A DNA stretch of 27,537 nt from JBBRLA01 sp038231615 (GTDB taxonomy: Bacteria > Myxococcota_A > Polyangia > Palsa-1104 > JAEUJZ01), in assembly GCA_038231615.1 (NCBI GenBank), contig JBBRLA010000017.1, positions 1 to 27,537 on the forward strand, given 5' to 3'. The notes under the pieces are model-generated. The model did no database searches and was not told where the DNA came from. It saw only the letters and a list, made by a program, of their open reading frames with translations. Made by a program: the position numbers and the translations under genes. Below, piece by piece: positions 7,662 through 16,237 of this stretch (positions within the stretch are counted from its first letter, which is position 1; each line of letters starts with the position of its first letter).

Positions 7662-9004
7662 GCCGCGGGCCCCTGCCTATTGCCCTTTCGGGGCTGTTCT
7701 TCTGTCTGGTCTACTTCGGCGGGGCCTTCGGGCAAAAGGCAGCGGCGGTGGAGTATAACTTCGCCGGCTCGGTCTCCCTGAACTACAAGACCCTGGTGAA
7801 CGAGCTGGCCGACCCCAACACCGGCAAGACCCCGGTGCAGACCGAGCGCAGCCTGCTGCTCTCCGGCTTCAACCTCAACGCCTCGGTGAAAGCCGTCGTC
7901 GACGTCACTCGCTACCTCTCGGCTTCGGTGAAGATGTGCTACGGCTGCCACGGTCTCGAAGCCGCCAGCTTCTTCGTCGAGCTGACGCCCCACCCGGCCT
8001 TCAACATCCGCGCCGGCAGGATCATGCCAGCCTTCGGGGACTTCTACCTGCGCCACGACCCCACCGTACACAAGACCGCCGACAACCCCCTGCCCTACGA
8101 CATGGGCCACATGATCCACACGCCCGAGTGGGGCATGAGCGTGTTGCCCATCCCCTACGTCGACACCGGCGCCGAGATCTTCGGCACCCTGCGCCCCAAC
8201 GAATGGATCTCCATCGCTTATTCGGCCCACGTGGTCAACGGGTGGAAGGGGCCCCAGCAGACCAACAATTCGCCCCCGAACCACGACTTCTCTTTCCGGC
8301 GCATGCGCTTCGTCACCGCCACCGACTACCTGGTCGACAACAACCGCTGGCCCGCGGTGGGCGGTAGGATGGCCCTGACCTTTGCCCGCAGCACCGACAT
8401 GCCCCGGCTGGTGCCCGACATTACCCTCGGCGGCTCGGCGATGTACGGGACCTACGACGACTACGACCGGCTGAGCTACCTGATCTACGGGGTGGACTTC
8501 TATATGCGCATCTGGCGCATCAATGTACGCGGTGAATTGATCCGGCGGCAGCAGGAGGTCGACCCGCGACTGCTCGACTTCAACGGGTCGGCGCCGCACA
8601 CCAACGGCCTGCTCAACGTCAAGGAGGACGCCCCGCAGACGACCAAGGACGGCTTCTACGTCGAGAGCGACTTTCCCCTGGGCAGCTACCTGGAAGGGGT
8701 GGTCCGTTTCGACGGCATGCGCCGCTCCGGCCCGCGGGAGGCGCGCACCAACCCCGACGAGGCGGCCCTGCCCCCAGAGCAGCGCAAGTACGTCCCGGCG
8801 GCGGCGGCGGCCCTGGATTTCGACGACTGGATCATGCGCTACACCTTCGGGCTGAACGTCATCCCCATCACCGGTGCCAAGATCAAGCTGAGTTATGAAT
8901 ACTGGACCTTCAAGGACGTGCAGAACGATCCTTACCGGACACGCTACGTCCCCCAGTTTCATGACGAGCACGAAATCCACATCGCCCTGGTCGCCAGCTT
9001 CTAG
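7658..9004 (+). CDS. Outer-membrane beta-barrel protein with an internal CxxCH heme motif
   Basis: 448 residues. The start is ATG 7658, with GGAGA about ten bases upstream and the ATGA overlap with the cytochrome gene. A signal peptide (LPIALSGLFFCLVYFGGAFG, then QKAAA) leads to many alternating, aromatic-rich strands (FNLNASVKAVVDVTRYLSA, YGVDFYMRIWRINVRGELI, IKLSYEYWTFKDV), and the chain ends …HIALVASF, a terminal Phe typical of BAM substrates. The remarkable element is C94-Y-G-C97-H98 (MCYGCHGLEAASFFVELTP), a c-type heme motif inside a predicted barrel, followed by residues resembling an iron-reduction or porin barrel (NIRAGRIMPAFGDFYLRHDPTVH). With the cytochrome gene just upstream, a role in electron transfer across the outer membrane is an inference. 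An ordinary porin with a chance CxxCH is the alternative. Confidence 0.82.
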   Translation: MSRGPLPIALSGLFFCLVYFGGAFGQKAAAVEYNFAGSVSLNYKTLVNELADPNTGKTPVQTERSLLLSGFNLNASVKAVVDVTRYLSASVKMCYGCHGLEAASFFVELTPHPAFNIRAGRIMPAFGDFYLRHDPTVHKTADNPLPYDMGHMIHTPEWGMSVLPIPYVDTGAEIFGTLRPNEWISIAYSAHVVNGWKGPQQTNNSPPNHDFSFRRMRFVTATDYLVDNNRWPAVGGRMALTFARSTDMPRLVPDITLGGSAMYGTYDDYDRLSYLIYGVDFYMRIWRINVRGELIRRQQEVDPRLLDFNGSAPHTNGLLNVKEDAPQTTKDGFYVESDFPLGSYLEGVVRFDGMRRSGPREARTNPDEAALPPEQRKYVPAAAAALDFDDWIMRYTFGLNVIPITGAKIKLSYEYWTFKDVQNDPYRTRYVPQFHDEHEIHIALVASF

Positions 9005-9149
9005 CTAGCCGCTTCTTGCCGCCGCTTCACTTCTTCCCTCCAGGCGTCTTTTGTTTTGCGCTGAAGTTCGAATGGCTGACATCTGTGCTTATATGACCGG
9101 TGCTCTGGCCGGTGCCACCCAGATTTAAAACTCGCAGAGGAGCCCGGTT

Positions 9150-10067
9150 ATGATTCCGACCGTGACGGCGCAGACCCTCCCCTTTCCGCACGATCTGTTG
9201 GACGAACGGCTGGAAGTCATCCTTCCCGACATCGATACCCCGCCATCGGCGCTGCACCGGGCCATGCGTCATGCGGTGTTCCCCGCGGGCAAGCGCATCC
9301 GTCCGCGGCTCCTTTTGACCGTGTCGGCCGCCTGCGCCGCTGGGGAGGCAGAGGCGGAACTGGCCATGGCCGCCGCCTGCGCGGTGGAACTCATCCACTC
9401 GGCCTCGCTGGTGCACGACGACCTGCCGTGCTTCGACGACGCGGACCAGCGCCGAGGCCGGCCCACGGTACACGCGGTGTACGGTGAGGCGATGGCGGTG
9501 CTGGTCGGGGACGCGCTGCTCACCCGGGCCTTCGAGGCCATGGCCGAGACGCCGCCGCGCCTGGCCCGCCGGGCGCTGCGCATCGTGCGACTTCTGGGGC
9601 AGGCCACCGGTTCGCGAGAAGGGATCATCGGGGGTCAAAGCCTGGAGGAACTGGCGCCAGGGGGGTTTGGGGCCGATCAGCCGGATCTCCTGGATCGCTA
9701 CCACGCGATGAAGACCGCGGCGCTCTTTCGCCTGGCCGCGGAGGCGGGGGCCACGGCGGCGGGGGCGGCGGACGCCTCCGACTGGGCCGAGGTCGGGCAC
9801 TGCCTGGGGCTGGCCTATCAGCTCGCCGACGACCTGTGCGACATCTACGGGGATGCTCGCACCGTTGGCAAGCCGGTGCAGCGGGATGCCCTTCTGGGCC
9901 GCCCCAACGCCGTGCTCGCCACAGGAGAATGCTCGACGCGGGCGCGGCTGCACGCGCTTTTGGACCGTGTGCGGGACAAAGCCAACGCCCTGGCGGTAAA
10001 CCCCCTCCCACTGACCCTGCTGCTCGACGAGCTGGTGAGCCATTTCCACCACTCGACAGTCAATTGA
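9150..10067 (+). CDS. Polyprenyl (likely geranylgeranyl) diphosphate synthase
   Basis: Trans-prenyltransferase that condenses isopentenyl diphosphate with allylic diphosphates in the cytoplasm. 305 residues, start ATG 9150 with GAGGAG about eight bases upstream. First Asp-rich motif DDLPCFDD (D90, D91, D96, D97) followed by RRGRPT; GKRIRPRL near the N-terminus; GGQSLEE; the MKTAALF block; second Asp-rich motif DDLCD (D227, D228, D231) and GKPVQRD. The residue five positions before the first motif is Ala (SASLVHDD) where E. coli IspA, a farnesyl diphosphate synthase, has Tyr (AYSLIHDD). A small residue here generally allows a longer chain, so a C20 product is inferred. The two-residue insertion in the first motif fits bacterial FPP/GGPP enzymes. 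Single gene, not in an evident operon. Confidence 0.93.
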   Translation: MIPTVTAQTLPFPHDLLDERLEVILPDIDTPPSALHRAMRHAVFPAGKRIRPRLLLTVSAACAAGEAEAELAMAAACAVELIHSASLVHDDLPCFDDADQRRGRPTVHAVYGEAMAVLVGDALLTRAFEAMAETPPRLARRALRIVRLLGQATGSREGIIGGQSLEELAPGGFGADQPDLLDRYHAMKTAALFRLAAEAGATAAGAADASDWAEVGHCLGLAYQLADDLCDIYGDARTVGKPVQRDALLGRPNAVLATGECSTRARLHALLDRVRDKANALAVNPLPLTLLLDELVSHFHHSTVN

Positions 10068-10075
10068 AGGCGCGC

Positions 10076-11509
10076 TTATCCCAGGGTGATGGTACCGACG
10101 CACGAACTGATCTCGAAGATCAGGAATTCCAGTACGTGTTCCTGCGGGATCATGCCGCCCGTGGGACAGTAGAGTGGGAACGGCCGGGTCGGGGTGATGT
10201 GCTCCCGGGTGTGGTAGGAACTGTAGAGCACCTTGCCGCAGGCCTGCGCCGGCGCCACCGGGTAGTCGTAGCTGACGGTCATCGGCCGCTCGCCGTTCAC
10301 GTTGCCGGTGAGCCAGGTGGTGCTGGGGAAGCTCATCGGGTTCGTAGCGGTCTGCCGCATCAGCACCCAGTCGGGCAAGAGGTCGGTGATGGGCACCTGC
10401 CCGTTGCTGATCGGCATGGGCAGCTGGGTCAGCCACTGTGTCAGCGCCTTGCCGGCATCGGTGGATGAGTCCACCTGGGCGGTGAAGGGCGTCGGGGGGG
10501 CGCCGCGCCCGGCCTCGGCGGCGGCGTGGAAGCCATGGGGCGTGGTCACCGAGCAGGCCAGGTCATCGTCGTAGCAAATGAAGGGCGAGAACGAGGCCGG
10601 CTGCTCGATCCAGTCGTAGGACCAGTCGGTCACGTAGAGGCGCCCGCCGCGGGTCACGTAGTCAATCAAGTTCTGCTTCACCCGGGGGTTGTTCATCAGG
10701 TCTTCGGAGTAGCCGGGGTCGGCGCAGTTGAAGAAGATGAGGTTGTACTGGAGCATCTTGGAAAGGTCCGTGACCAGGGTGCTGATGTTGACCTTGCCAG
10801 GGGCGCCGTTGCCGCCGAGGGGCGCGTTGTCGTAGAGTTCGACGGCGCCGCCGCCGCCGGGGGCGGTGAACTCCGAGCCCTCGATGCCGATGTTTTTCAG
10901 CACGCACTCGATGGCGTCGAAGTCGCCGACGGCCACGGCCATGCGGGGCAGGATGCCCTGGATGCGGTCCCTGGGCAGGCTGGTGCTCTCGGCGGGCAGC
11001 TCGTTGCGCTGGCACTTCTTCACCGCGAAAGGGACAATCCGCCGCCAGCGCCCCTTCTGGATGACGATGGGCACCTGGTCGGTGACCGGGACGTGGTGCA
11101 GCTCGAAGGTGCCGTCGATGTTGGACAGGGTCTTGGTGACGGGGATGCCGGCGATGGGGGTGTCGCACGCCTCGCACGAGACCTGGGGCGGGAATTTCTC
11201 GGGGACGCCGGTGGTGGGGACGTAGATGATGGCCTGGCGGATGGGGTCGGCCCCGTTGGGGGCGGTGACCCTACCGGTGACCACGGTGTCGCTGCCAACC
11301 GGACAACTTGGCACCTTGCAGCCCAGGCCCTGGCACGTGCCGCCGTCGGGCTGGCTGCCCGTGTCGTCCACGCCCTGTCGTGTGGCGGTGCACGCGGCCA
11401 GGCACAGAAACGCGAGCACGGCGGCGGCGCATCTATAATGGCGCTGCCGGTAAAAATCGGATGCGGGGGTCGATGGGCGGGTGATGGTTCGCCTTCCCGG
11501 CATGTTCAT
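10076..11509 (-). CDS. Secreted lipoprotein with carboxypeptidase-regulatory-like N-terminal domain
   Basis: 477 residues from ATG 11509 (a second ATG at 11503 and a GTG at 11539 are in frame; no start has a convincing Shine-Dalgarno). The signal sequence CAAAVLAFLCLAAC has lipobox LAAC and is followed by a Gly/Cys-rich linker. The region VVTGRVTAPNGADPIRQAI … LSNIDGTFELHHVPVTD reads as a carboxypeptidase-regulatory-like beta-sandwich. The larger C-terminal part contains a Rossmann-like strand/turn pattern (MLQYNLIFFNCADPGYSEDL … LIDYVTRGGRLYVTDWSYDW) resembling the glutamine-amidotransferase-like domain of surface proteins, with no obvious catalytic triad. Several Cys suggest disulfides. The pattern is common in myxobacterial cell-surface lipoproteins. 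It converges with the prenyl synthase gene, 8 bp apart. Function unknown. Confidence 0.82.
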   Translation of the reverse strand: MNMPGRRTITRPSTPASDFYRQRHYRCAAAVLAFLCLAACTATRQGVDDTGSQPDGGTCQGLGCKVPSCPVGSDTVVTGRVTAPNGADPIRQAIIYVPTTGVPEKFPPQVSCEACDTPIAGIPVTKTLSNIDGTFELHHVPVTDQVPIVIQKGRWRRIVPFAVKKCQRNELPAESTSLPRDRIQGILPRMAVAVGDFDAIECVLKNIGIEGSEFTAPGGGGAVELYDNAPLGGNGAPGKVNISTLVTDLSKMLQYNLIFFNCADPGYSEDLMNNPRVKQNLIDYVTRGGRLYVTDWSYDWIEQPASFSPFICYDDDLACSVTTPHGFHAAAEAGRGAPPTPFTAQVDSSTDAGKALTQWLTQLPMPISNGQVPITDLLPDWVLMRQTATNPMSFPSTTWLTGNVNGERPMTVSYDYPVAPAQACGKVLYSSYHTREHITPTRPFPLYCPTGGMIPQEHVLEFLIFEISSCVGTITLG

Positions 11510-11564
11510 AGCGTGCGCCAGGAACCCCGTGGTGTCCACAGGGCAGGGGACTAAAGGATGGTGA

Positions 11565-12095
11565 CTACGAGGCCTTCAGCAGGGAGCCGCTGTCGAAAAG
11601 GTCCTCCCGGGCCAGGCCCAGGCCCAGGAGTTCGTCGGCGCTGATGTCCACCGCCTCGACCATCTCCCGCAGCGGCGAATCGAACCCGTGCTGGGCGCCG
11701 ACCTGTCGCATCAGCTCGTCAAAGCGGTGCACCTCGGAGCGGGCGGCCCGCTGGCGCTCGCCGTCCCCGGAAAGGAGCGCCGCCTTCCCCGAAAGCAGCG
11801 CCCGCCGCCGGCAGCGATCGCAGGCGGTCAGCAGGTACTTGGCCGAGGCGCGCAGGAGCGGCACGGAATCTTCGATGCGGGCGGACTCGTCGCGGTCGCG
11901 GGTTTCGCTGACCAGCACCGACAGGTGTGCCAGAAGCTGCTCCCCGGCGCGGTCGTGTTCGATCTGCTTGTCGGCGGAGATGCGCCCCTCGTGGGGGGCG
12001 TGCTCCATGGCCTGCAACTCCTCCCCAAGCTGGCGCAGTTCGCCAATGGAAAGTGACAGGGAGAAGCGCTTCGGATGCAAGTCTGCGATGTTCAC
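11565..12095 (-). CDS. Hypothetical helical protein
   Basis: 176 residues starting with GTG 12095; no strong ribosome site. Charged and mainly alpha-helical by composition, without signal peptide or membrane segments. A CDRCRRR motif lies near the middle (YLLTACDRCRRRALLSG). The run of Glu, Arg and Leu (GELRQLGEELQAMEHA) could form a coiled coil. I do not recognise the family. It follows nadA on the same strand with about 70 bp between them, so co-transcription is possible but unproven. Confidence 0.6.
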   Translation of the reverse strand: MNIADLHPKRFSLSLSIGELRQLGEELQAMEHAPHEGRISADKQIEHDRAGEQLLAHLSVLVSETRDRDESARIEDSVPLLRASAKYLLTACDRCRRRALLSGKAALLSGDGERQRAARSEVHRFDELMRQVGAQHGFDSPLREMVEAVDISADELLGLGLAREDLFDSGSLLKAS

Positions 12096-12164
12096 CGCCG
12101 CAGTCTAGCTGATGCGGGACGCGAATGGGGGGCGGTCTTGTTTTTCCACGACTTCTTCGGCCCG

Positions 12165-13142
<978 letters not shown>

Positions 13143-13279
13143 GCCACCCAGTCTGCCGCGACTTGCCTGGTGAAGCAAACCGTCCTGGACGAGTATAAAC
13201 CGCTCTTGGTTTCTCACCTTGGCGAGTAGGAACAGTAGGAATGGCTCTGGGCTACCTCATTTTATGGTAAATCCACCGC

Positions 13280-13342
13280 GATTCGAGGTGGACTCACCTT
13301 GATTCGAGGTGGACTCACCTTGATTCGAGGTGGACTCACCGC
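13280..13342. promoter_or_regulatory. Three tandem 21-bp repeats with internal palindromes (operator-like)
   Basis: Copies at 13280-13300, 13301-13321 and 13322-13342 of GATTCGAGGTGGACTCACC plus two bases (TT, TT, GC). A fourth, truncated copy begins with GATTC at 13343. Each unit contains AGGTG-GACT-CACCT, perfect 5-bp arms around a 4-bp spacer, and TCCACC just to the left (13272-13277) can pair with the first GGTGGA. The array lies between divergent nadA and the winged-helix gene and abuts the regulator's start, so binding by that regulator is the simplest reading. The promoters themselves are not identified. Confidence 0.75.
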
Positions 13343-13347
13343 GATTC

Positions 13348-13740
13348 ATGCTACACTTGGTCCACATGCTCGAAGACCTCGTCGGCAGCGGCACCGCAGC
13401 GCGCGTGCTCCTGTTCCTGGCCATCAACCAGGAGGGGTATGCCAGCGAGATCGCCAAAACCCTCGCCATGCCCCTGAGCGTGGCCCAGAAGCAATTGCTG
13501 CGCTTTGAACAGGCAGGGCTGCTCGTCAGCATCCTGCGCGGGACCGCCCGAATTTTTCACTGGAACCCCCGCTACCCTCTCGCCCAGGAGGTCCAGGCGT
13601 TGCTCGCCAAGGCGCTGGCGTTCATGCCGGAAGTAGAACGGGCGAGCTACGCCCCGGCAGGGGCCCCTGTGCCGGCGCAAGCGGAGGGCTGGCGCGGTAG
13701 ATGCTCGAAGATATCAGCAACGGTCGGCAGAGGGAAGTGA
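13348..13740 (+). CDS. Small winged-helix (ArsR/MarR-like) transcriptional regulator
   Basis: 130 residues if started at ATG 13348; GTG 13330 (inside the repeat array) and ATG 13366 are alternatives. The core EDLVGSGTAARVLLFLAINQEGYASEIAKTLAMPLSVAQKQLLRFEQAGLLVSILRGTARIFHWNPRYPL, given here in pieces, reads as a winged helix: AARVLLFL helix 1, YASEIAKTL helix 2, SVAQKQLLRFEQAGLL recognition helix, and SILRGTARIFHWNPRYPL wing. The last part resembles wHTH domains found with nucleotidyltransferases (NPRYPLAQEVQALL). No nucleotidyltransferase domain follows. The 3' end overlaps the convergent gene by 27 bp and the last 30 residues look like random coil, possibly an extension read into the neighbour. 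Repeats directly upstream suggest autoregulation. Confidence 0.8.
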   Translation: MLHLVHMLEDLVGSGTAARVLLFLAINQEGYASEIAKTLAMPLSVAQKQLLRFEQAGLLVSILRGTARIFHWNPRYPLAQEVQALLAKALAFMPEVERASYAPAGAPVPAQAEGWRGRCSKISATVGRGK

Positions 13741-14679
13741 AGGCCCGCGAAACATCGCCGCGACGAGCTGCGAGCCGATTCCGCTGGCCACGAAGACGCA
13801 CCGCCGGTTGGCGTTCAGCCGGGCGACCCAGTCAAAGGCCCCGCCATCGATCAGGGGGATGTCGTCCTCGCCGGCGCGGGCGCTGATCATGAAGCGCAGG
13901 CCGCCGTTGTAATACCCATGGGTCAGGACCTCCCGGACGATGGGCACGCCGAGGCAACTCGCGGCCACCCGATCCATAAGTCCCGCCCGCTCCGGTGTGG
14001 CGAGGAGCCGCAGCGAGCGCGCCGGAAAGCCATAGCCATCGCGCTCCAGAAGATCCAGGGCCGTCAGATGAGTGTGGATGTGCTCACTCAAGGCCGCCAC
14101 CGCGAGGCCGTGGTCCTGCACCTCCTTGCCCGCCGTGGCCAGTACGAACATGCGGAAGTGCTGCCGGAAGTGGGCGGCGAAGCCGACCCGCTCTGCCAGG
14201 GGCGGCAGGCGTTGGGCGCGGACCACGCGCTGGCTGGTGGCCAGTCGCGACACTGCCTCGGGCGTCCGGCGCAGGCGATGGGCGCACTCCAACGCCAGGG
14301 CGTTGGTCGGATCGGACACCACCTCGGTGCCCCGCAAGGCCGAGGCGATCTTGTTCTGACTGGCCAGGGCCATGACCGAGCAAACCCCCAGGGGGGCCAG
14401 GGGAGACAGCTCGACGGCCTCGAAGTTCGCCGCCGCCTCCAGAAGCCGCCCGTCGATGCGCAGCAGGGTCCGCTGATCCATGGGCGCCAGCCCGGTGAAG
14501 TCATCCTCCTGCCACTGCCGGAGGATGGCCGGCAGGGTGCGCGCCCTGGCCCGTCGGTCCATGACCTCCAGCAGCAGCGACCACAACGAGGAGGGCGACA
14601 GACCGGAGGCGAGGTCCTCGAATGCGCCAGTGTCCTTCAGGCCACGCGCTCGCCAGCCGGGGTCACGATGGTCAGACAT
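13714..14679 (-). CDS. Conserved-looking protein of unknown function
   Basis: 321 residues, ATG 14679 with GGAG nine bases upstream. Cytosolic, without signal or membrane segments. The sequence has the look of a conserved enzyme: AVELSPLAPLGVCSVMAL, SQNKIASALRGTEVVSDPTN, LATSQRVVRAQ, FRMFVLATAGKE, an EHIHTHLTALDLL helix, and the C-terminal LIDGGAFDWVARL … VFVASGIGSQLVAAMF. The NK-x(6)-RGTEVVSDPTN and HFRQHFRMF blocks might be nucleotide- or RNA-binding, reminiscent of class II synthetase-like folds, but I cannot name the family. The pattern CSVMALASQNK suggests an active-site region. The 3' end overlaps that of the convergent regulator. Confidence 0.75.
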   Translation of the reverse strand: MSDHRDPGWRARGLKDTGAFEDLASGLSPSSLWSLLLEVMDRRARARTLPAILRQWQEDDFTGLAPMDQRTLLRIDGRLLEAAANFEAVELSPLAPLGVCSVMALASQNKIASALRGTEVVSDPTNALALECAHRLRRTPEAVSRLATSQRVVRAQRLPPLAERVGFAAHFRQHFRMFVLATAGKEVQDHGLAVAALSEHIHTHLTALDLLERDGYGFPARSLRLLATPERAGLMDRVAASCLGVPIVREVLTHGYYNGGLRFMISARAGEDDIPLIDGGAFDWVARLNANRRCVFVASGIGSQLVAAMFRGPSLPSADRC

Positions 14680-15382
14680 GAGGATCAGCTCCGGCGTCTG
14701 TGATGGCTAAAGCTAGCCCGCTGCTCTCGGGTCGGCAAGGAGTAAAAGTGAGCCGGACAGCCCATGGTGCGGCCCCTTTCGACGGCGCGGGCCCTCCTAT
14801 GGCGCTCGTTCGGCGCTGGCTTGTGCTGCGGGGACAGAAAGCCCCAGACCTCCCGGGCGAACCAGGGCTGGCCGGAAAGGCTGTCCCTGGCGCGTGGCTT
14901 AATCAACAGCTGCAACCCCGACCTCTGCCGTCACGCGCTGGACACGGTGCTCGCGGCGCTAGATTAAGGGACACTTCCTTGGTATCGCCTGCCTCAGAAT
15001 GGGGGGTCGGTGCGGCGTGTAGCGTCCCTGGTGTTGGGTCTTTTTGAGCTGGCTGAGTGGCACCAGGTCGCGTTCGATCGCCTGCGCGCGCTCTTTTCAC
15101 TCGAACCTGTTGCTGCTGGACGCGCTGTTCATGGTGAGCTGCTAGAGAGATCGGCAGACGGTCGCGGCGACCGACCCGAGACGGCAGAGTTGGCGAAGAC
15201 CGTCGTCACTGTGGGCCCCTTTTCATTCTGCTGTACTTTTTGCACAACTTGCGTGAAAGTAAGCCTCCCTCGCTCCACAGGTGGGCATGACTTTTTCTGG
15301 AAGAGAAGGTGCATGAGTGGGTGAAACATGTCATCGAATGCCCGGGTCCACAAGCCTGACCTTGGGATGAAACGGGGAACTC
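14680..15382. other. Gap without a recognisable gene
   Basis: About 700 bp. Short open frames exist on both strands (for example + 14764-14967, ending PDLCRHALDTVLAALD, and + 15010-15324 with ELAEWHQVAFDRLRALFSLEP), but none has a ribosome site, family motif or consistent codon use. They could be decayed gene pieces. The gap separates core genes on the left from the accessory RiPP-like locus on the right and must contain the promoter for the latter. I see no clear -35/-10 pair or attachment site. Confidence 0.5.
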
Positions 15383-16225
15383 ATGGTTGCCCTCGATCTG
15401 GTGCGGCTCTTGCCGCTCATGGAACGCTCCAGGGGAAAGCAGGAGGTGGTCTTGGCCCTGGTCGATGGGCCTGTGGCGGTGGACCACGCCGGGCTCGCGG
15501 GAGCGCCGATCCGAGTCCTGAGCGGGGGGGCCTGTAGCGCGACCATGAGCGAGGCCTGCCAGCACGGCACCTTCGTCGCCGGGATACTGAGCGCCAGCCG
15601 TGGCTCCGGCGCACCTAGTATCGCCCCCGGGTGTATGATGCTGGTCCGTCCCATCTTCGCTGAGGTGGGCACAGGTGACCCGATCAGCGTCCGCCCCGAC
15701 GAGTTGGCCGATGCCGTCGTCGAGTGCATCGAGGCTGGCGCGCATGTAGTGAACCTCAGCGTGGGGCTGGCGAGGATGTCGCTGCGTGGGGAGGCACAGC
15801 TCGAAGAGGCGCTCCACCACGCTGCCCGCCGCGGGGTCCTCATCGTGGCCGCGGCGGGGAACCAGGCGGATATCGGCAGCACCGCGATCACCCGCCATCC
15901 GTGGGTCATTCCAGTCGTCGCCTGCGATGGCAGCGGCCGTCCGCTGGGCTTCGCGAACTTGGGGCGCTCCATCGGACGCTCCGGACTCCTCGCTCCAGGC
16001 GAGGCCATCACCAGCCTTCACGCCGGCGGGCAGCTCACGACGTCCAGCGGCACCAGCGCAGCCGCACCGTTCGTCTCCGGGGCCATCGTGCTCCTGCGCT
16101 CGGTGTTCCCTGACGCCCCGGCCAGCGCGGTGAGGCAAGCGCTGATGGGAGCCCGCCCGCGCCGCGCTCTGGTGCCACCCCTGCTCGACGCATGGCGAGC
16201 CTTCCAGATCTTGAGTGAACATTGA
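15383..16225 (+). CDS. Subtilisin-like (S8) protease of the cyanobactin PatA/PatG type
   Basis: 280 residues with no signal peptide, so probably cytosolic, as expected for a RiPP leader protease. The catalytic triad is intact: Asp28 in VLALVDGPVAVDH, His61 in QHGTFVAG, Ser225 in SSGTSAAAPFVSG, and the oxyanion Asn160 in AAAGNQ. The LVDGPV-x(4)-H-x-x-L context around the Asp is the form I know from PatA and PatG proteases of cyanobactin pathways, not from secreted subtilisins. There is no propeptide. ATG 15383 is preceded by a weak CGGGGA. The gene is followed 12 bases after its stop by the PatG-like reading frame, whose ribosome site lies at the end of this gene, so the two are surely co-transcribed. 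Inferred role: cleavage of the leader or follower of the peptides downstream. Confidence 0.88.
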   Translation: MVALDLVRLLPLMERSRGKQEVVLALVDGPVAVDHAGLAGAPIRVLSGGACSATMSEACQHGTFVAGILSASRGSGAPSIAPGCMMLVRPIFAEVGTGDPISVRPDELADAVVECIEAGAHVVNLSVGLARMSLRGEAQLEEALHHAARRGVLIVAAAGNQADIGSTAITRHPWVIPVVACDGSGRPLGFANLGRSIGRSGLLAPGEAITSLHAGGQLTTSSGTSAAAPFVSGAIVLLRSVFPDAPASAVRQALMGARPRRALVPPLLDAWRAFQILSEH

Positions 16226-16237
16226 AAGGAGGACAAC
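16225..16237 (+). promoter_or_regulatory. Strong Shine-Dalgarno deciding the start of the PatG-like gene
   Basis: AAAGGAGG at 16225-16232, five bases before GTG 16238. It is a near-perfect 16S complement and marks GTG 16238 as the true start. The longer frame that begins at GTG 16215 contains the ribosome site inside its coding sequence, so that start is unlikely. Confidence 0.75.

Noticed and set aside
7637..8980. Minus-strand 447-residue ORF.
   Set aside because: Antisense to the beta-barrel gene, which has signal peptide, ribosome site and terminal Phe.
10526..11554. Plus-strand 342-residue Gly/Asp/Val-rich ORF.
   Set aside because: Shadow of the minus-strand lipoprotein gene; no start signal, no domain.
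13257..13532. Minus-strand 91-residue ORF whose end reads (QGESTSN) repeats.
   Set aside because: The repeats are the translation of the 21-bp operator-like array, and the rest is antisense to the winged-helix gene. It has no ribosome site.
15010..15324. Plus-strand 104-residue ORF before the S8 protease.
   Set aside because: No ribosome site and no recognisable motif; codon use is inconsistent. Treated as part of the gap, though a decayed gene is possible.
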